From Cavia porcellus (lineage: Eukaryota > Chordata > Mammalia > Rodentia > Caviidae), in assembly GCF_034190915.1 (NCBI RefSeq), contig NW_026947493.1, positions 46,394,501 through 46,458,500 on the forward strand: a DNA stretch of 64,000 bases, given 5' to 3'. This document shows positions 49,701 to 55,700 of the stretch, piece after piece (within the stretch, counting starts at the first letter, position 1; each line of letters opens with the position of its first letter). Under the pieces are notes generated by a model that ran no database searches, was not told where the DNA came from, and saw nothing but the letters and a program-made list of their open reading frames with translations. The position numbers and the translations under genes were made by a program.

Positions 49701-52700
49701 CAGGTCTCCTATACCTCGCCTTCCAAAGGCAGAAATTGGGGCAAATGATGTAAGCCACCAGCTCTGTCTTCAAGGTGAGCTTTGGAAACTACCATTTGAG
49801 AGAATGTTTCTACAGGAAACACTTATCTATGTAAAGTCCTCTTGAAGAAAAGCACTTCTCTGAGCTTACCTTCATGATGATGCCTCTTAGCATACGACAC
49901 AGATTCCCCTTCATGCTGTGCGTGAAACTTCTGAATGCACCTTCTCACCAGATCCTCCCAGCCTGGTTTCATGGCTGCTCTCATGGTACTGGTATCCAGA
50001 GATGTGATCTTGCCTATGAGATAGCAGCAGGCATTATATTTACTTATTTACTTTTTATAGACAGAATTAAAATTTAAAAATATATATATTTACTTATTTA
50101 TGATTTTCTGAGACAAGGTTTTGCTATATAGTTCAGGCTGGCTTTGAACTCACTACAAAGCCCAGGCAGGCCTCAAACTAGTAGGGATTGCCCTCTCTGT
50201 CTCCTGAGTACTGAGATTACCTGGCTGCATATATTTATTTATAATCATACCTTTGTATCTGTGGGGTTTTGGTTCTGGGACCTATCTCCCCCCATGGATA
50301 CTCAAATTCATAAATGCTCAAGTCCCTTATATAAAATGGTTTTTGTATATAATTTACACACATTCTCCCATATACTTTAAATCATCTCCAAATTACTTAA
50401 TATAATGCAAATTCTATGTAAATAATTATTATATGTGTTATTTAGGGAGTAATGACAAGAAAAAAGTCTGTATGCAAATTTTTTCCTCCTGAATACTTTT
50501 ATCTGTAGTTGGTTGGATACACAAATATGGAACCAGCAGACAGGGAGGTTGGCTGTATTTAGGATAGGGACAAGGCCATGGACTGAAAGGGCATTTGATG
50601 ACTGTTAAGTCTCTTTTCCTCTCTCTGGTCCTCCAGCTCCACAGTACTTTTACCCCACCAGCAGTCACTTTTACCAGTCTTCTAAATATATTCCCGGCAA
50701 TACCTTGGAGATCCTGACGAGTAGTGAAACTTTCTGATGAGGGAAGAACTGGTCTTTCCTTCATGGGGACTCTTCTTGCCACGCAAATCAAGCAGGACTG
50801 CAAATCTTAAATCATATACATTTATGTTTATCGTATTAGGCCCTTTTAGTGATTCAAACAGATTTGAACATTCATGATTGCACAATTATATAAATGGTTA
50901 AGGGACGATGAGAAAAAAAAAATCATGTTCCTCAGCTTTTCACTGGTTTTATTTGCTCTATAACTAAAGTGAGAGAGGGCTATGGAGAGGGAGAGCATGC
51001 TGTGCAGGACAAGCTGGGAACAGGTGATGCAAGTACATCCACTATACTAAATCCCTGGGCAATCCCAGCAAATTTTACTGGACATCACATTTCTATACAC
51101 TCAGAAGTTGAATTTATCACAAAAAAGCAGTAAATACTGAAAAGACAAAAGAAATAGGTTTTGAATTTTTCTGTGTGTGACCGCTAGTTTTAAAACAATT
51201 ATGTGTGAAAGGAGTGGTACAAGAGTAAACACAAAGACACAAGAGATAGCCTCGCGCTTGTCCTACCTTCTCCTTCCTCTTTGATGGACTTTGGTTGAGA
51301 GACAGCAAAGCACTGCATAGTTTCGTACTTCTGATGTGCTTCCTGGTTATCGTGCCCTTCCTCCTCTGATTCAGGTAAGGGTTTGACCAGCATCCGACAG
51401 TTGAAAGTATGGCTGTTCCGCCTAGGAGGCTCTCCAGACCAAGATCCCCCATTCACTAACAAGGCAAAATAACCCAGTATTATAAAGAAACCAACCCCAG
51501 ATCCCTGCTGCTGAATTAGGAAAAGAGTGTAGAAAAATGTGGTTACTTTACATTTACAAAGTGCCTTCTACTTTTCTAAATACTTTCATAATCTAGAGGG
51601 GAAAATATTCTTCACAGTTTAACAACCTGGGAACATTCTTAGGATTTTCAAAAAGTCTTCTATACCTTTTAATTTTCTCCCAGGCTGCTTCCCTTCAAGT
51701 TCTTGCCTTGATTATTTGTTATCAGAATGCCACAGTTTCTAGTTTTTCTATTTTTGATTTCTTGGAAATTTAGTTCAATCTAATTGCATTCCAGTTTTAG
51801 ATGTGTGACCCCTACTCAGAACTCTGTAAACGGCACCAACTGGCAAGTGCTTCAAAGAACGTGGACTTAATGTAGTGCAGAGCACAAAGCCCATTTCAAC
51901 ACATAAATCATAGGCTATGACCAGATCTTTAACACAGTCCCCCCCTGGATACCTGTTCCTGCTGCTACCTGACCTAAAATATGAGGCTGATATTTTCTCT
52001 CCTTCCAAAGGTACTTGTGCTGTAAGGCTGAGATCGTAGGAAACATTCAGGCATTTACACTGCCTCCTCCTACGGATCTTTCTTTACTTATATTCTAGAG
52101 GCATTTTACTGTGAGCTCTGCAACCTGGTTGTTCCTGAATTATTGCCATTTTTCTTAACTGGTTCATGTGTATTTCCCCAGTATAACTGAAAAATTCTTC
52201 AAGACACATGTTGGCATTTATTTCAAGTGAAAAACTATTTCATACATCTTCTATTTTTTTTTTTTTTGTCTTTTTTTTTTGAGACAGAGTCTCACTATGC
52301 AGTTTAGGCTGGAGTTGAACTTACTTTATAGCTCAGGTTGGCCTCAAACTATCAGAGACCCTTTTGTCTCAGCCTCCCAAGTGCTGGGATTACAGGCTTG
52401 CATCACCTCACCTGGCCTACATCTTCTACTTAATAGTCTTGAAACTAGAAGATGTACATATTAACTCAATAAAGATATAAAACTAAATGACAGATAGGAA
52501 AGAATGACTGATTTTGGATATTAAAATGTAATTCTAGGCCAGATGAGAAAACTGACAAGGAAGTTACTCCAAGAGCTGGAATCAAAATCAGTCTTAGCCA
52601 GGGACATAGTTCAGTGGCATGAGCACTTGCCTAACAAGCGCAAGGTCCTGAGTTCGATCCCCCGTACCAAAAAAATCAGTCTTAGGTTTCTTTTTGCTGT

Positions 52701-55700
52701 TCTCTTCTTTACTGTTCCATACACTTTTTTAAAAAAACACTGGGACCAGAAGGACAATGAAACAGAATGAAAAAGAAGTAATCCATTTAGAAAAGCAAAT
52801 GTATCTCCAAAATCACAGGTTAGAGAAAATGGAAAGGACAGGAAGTGCCATAGCGAGTCCCGCACTAAACCTACGACCATTAGGCTACAGAGGATGAAAA
52901 AGGAAACAAGCCTCAGACAGAAAAGTGACCATCCAATCAACTGAAACAAATTATCTTTAAATTATAGAAGGCACTACAGCTGGCTTTCTATGTCTTTCAG
53001 ACATTCAGAAAGTTTATTCCGCTATCAACACTTGTAAAAGCCTCATTTACATAATGAATACTACAAAGAGCAAAGAAGAAAGATAGAGTTCTTATTCAGG
53101 TTAATAAGTTGAAAGTTTAAAAAAAGGTACAATATAAAGAAAGGCAAAGAAGTCTTTATACGAGTGAATTAATAAGTATTGATCCTTTGAGAAAGCCACA
53201 AAATTACTGAACAGATCTGAAAATATTAGTTACTTAAAGTAAGAAATCCACTTTCCTATTCATTACTAGAGAATATAATAAAGGAATCCCACAAAAGAAT
53301 TCATACATTTTGTATTACTTTTGCAATTACTTTGAACAAAGGGTTATCCTATCAAGGAAAAGCTAGCCATAATGGAATTTGAAAAGGATTTTTTCCTATT
53401 TATGGTACTAAAAATAAGACCTGGTAACAGAAATAGTTTTAAGAAAAAGAACAGAAACACTCGACAACTTAGGACTTGACCTCATTCTGTATTCTAATAC
53501 ACACTTCTTTTTATCCATGAAGGTGTTCTTTGCATCATCGGTTTAAGTGAGAATATTAAGAAAAGAACTACTGAGTAAGTGGGAACAGCAATAATTTAAT
53601 GCAGCAACTAAGGTGGGTTCATGCTGTGAGTCACCCACTTTAGAATTCAGCCCTCCGTCATCATACACACTTCCAGGCAGCAACTGCAAAATAAGGTAAA
53701 GACGTCAGGCCATTGGTGACAGGCTGAGCAGGCTAAGGAGGCAGTGCACAGGGGAGCTACTCGGGAGTCTGGCATGAAAGTGACGGCTTGGGCTATAGGA
53801 CCAATATATGGGATCTGTCTATGCTATGTTGTTCCTTAATGTTTGAATGTAGAGTACACATACATCATACCCTTTCTGCAGGTAGGATTCAAAATGAGTC
53901 AATCTCAAACTTCTCCTAACCTCCTATTTTTCTGTTACAAAGAAAAAAAAAAAAAAACAAAAAACAAACAAAAAAAAAAAACACTGGCCAGATGTGAGTT
54001 AGCACTGGATAGGGTGAGGCAATTTGTTACCTTCTTAAAAAAACAACAGAGCCAGGCATGGTGGCATATACCTGTAATCCTAGCACTCAGGAGGCTGAGG
54101 CAAGATTGTTCCAAGTTAGAGACCAGCATGGGCTACAAAGTGATCTCAAAGCCAGCCTGAACTGTATAGCAAGACCCTGTCTCAAAAAGACACAACAAAA
54201 CACAAAACCAGAAACAAATTCATGGAAACAGCTGCAATGGGTACTTTTCTGAGTCATTTTCATTTATTTTAAATGTGGTTTATGATCAAAATGATCATTC
54301 ATTCAAGACTAGTTCTAAGCTTGAATACTTAATACAAGGCCTCCAAAAAAACCTACCTAGCTTCTTGTACCCCCAACTGATATAATGCAGTTTTTGAGTC
54401 AGGGTCTTGCTATGTAGTTCAGGCTGGCCTTGAAGTCAATCTTTTAGTACAGGCTGGCCTTGAACTCACAGCAGTCCTCCTGCCTTAGCCTCCTGAGTGC
54501 TGGGATTATAGGTGTATGTCACCATACCTGGTTTATAATGCAGTTTTATCCACTTCAACTGAGACAGTGTGTGTGAATGGGGTGGGGGATAAGGAGGAGG
54601 CCCAGCAGACAATCATTTACCTATAGACTTTGGCAGCAGGTTTTTGACAAATTCAGTGTGGTCCCCAACATGCAGGATGCTATATACACTTTTGTTCATC
54701 AGCTCTTCTTGGTTATACCTTAGATACTGTGTCACATTCTCTGAAACAAACACCACGTTGCCTTCCAGGTTCACTACAAAGAAGAACCCATCCAGGGCCT
54801 AAGGGAAAAGATACGAACTGTTTTAGCAAGAACACAACATAAAATTATATGCAACTGTTAAGAAGGGAATGAGCCCTTAAAGGAAACCCTTAATTCACAG
54901 GTGGTAAGAGGCCTCCTGCCCTTTCCCTAGTTTTCAGAAGCAGCATATTTCCTCTCAGGAAGCAGAAACTATACTATTTTAGTGAGAGAGAGAGGCTAGA
55001 ACAGGGTTTCTTGTCATAACTTAAACAACAATTACTGTTAATATACAGGAGGATCAATCTTGCCAGATAAAGCATCCAGATTTTTATCTCTATTTTCAGA
55101 AAGAGATTGGTGTACCTCACAGGGTTAAAAGCAACTTTCATGTTGGCTACCAATCCAATATATAATTGTTTTGTTCTATGGTTTTTCATGTTATACATGG
55201 GGAAAAAGAGGTCAGTGGCAATTTGTTTTGGTTTAAAAGTATCAAGGGAAAATAATCCCTCAATTTTATTACTTTTAAAGCTGCAAATGATATTAGAACT
55301 TTAAAGAGACATTAGTCCTTTATTGTGTGAGACTAAGATGCAAGTTTCTAAATTACCTATAAAATAATAGTGTGCTTCCCACAACACATCACTTTAGTCT
55401 GCTTTAGGAAAGAGACAAAAAAGAATTGAAGCTCTTTCCAGGTAGTAGACATAATAGTACTATGCTTATTATGTATCGTGTTATTCCAACATTTATAATT
55501 CTGGAAGATCTTTCTTTCTTTCTTGATTGCTTGCTTTTTGAGATAAGGTTTTTCCACGTAGTTCAGAGTGGCCTTGAACTCATTATGCAGTCCAAGCTGA
55601 CCTCAAATTCATGGAGAACTTCCTGCCTCAGCCTCTCAAATGTTGGGATTACAGGTATATATCACCATACCCAGCTATCCTTCCCAATTTAAAGAAGAGG

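Larger units (their letters stand above)
46301..49869 (-). other. NCOA2: NCOA2 intron 9
   Basis: The 3569-bp intron is AT-rich. It holds one worn B1, a 5'-truncated L1 insertion and an antisense MIR-like fragment. Confidence 0.88.
51456..54620 (-). other. NCOA2: NCOA2 intron 6
   Basis: The 3165-bp intron contains B1 and ID copies and an A-rich tract at 53938-53983. About 52700-53930 is AT-rich with nothing recognised. Confidence 0.88.
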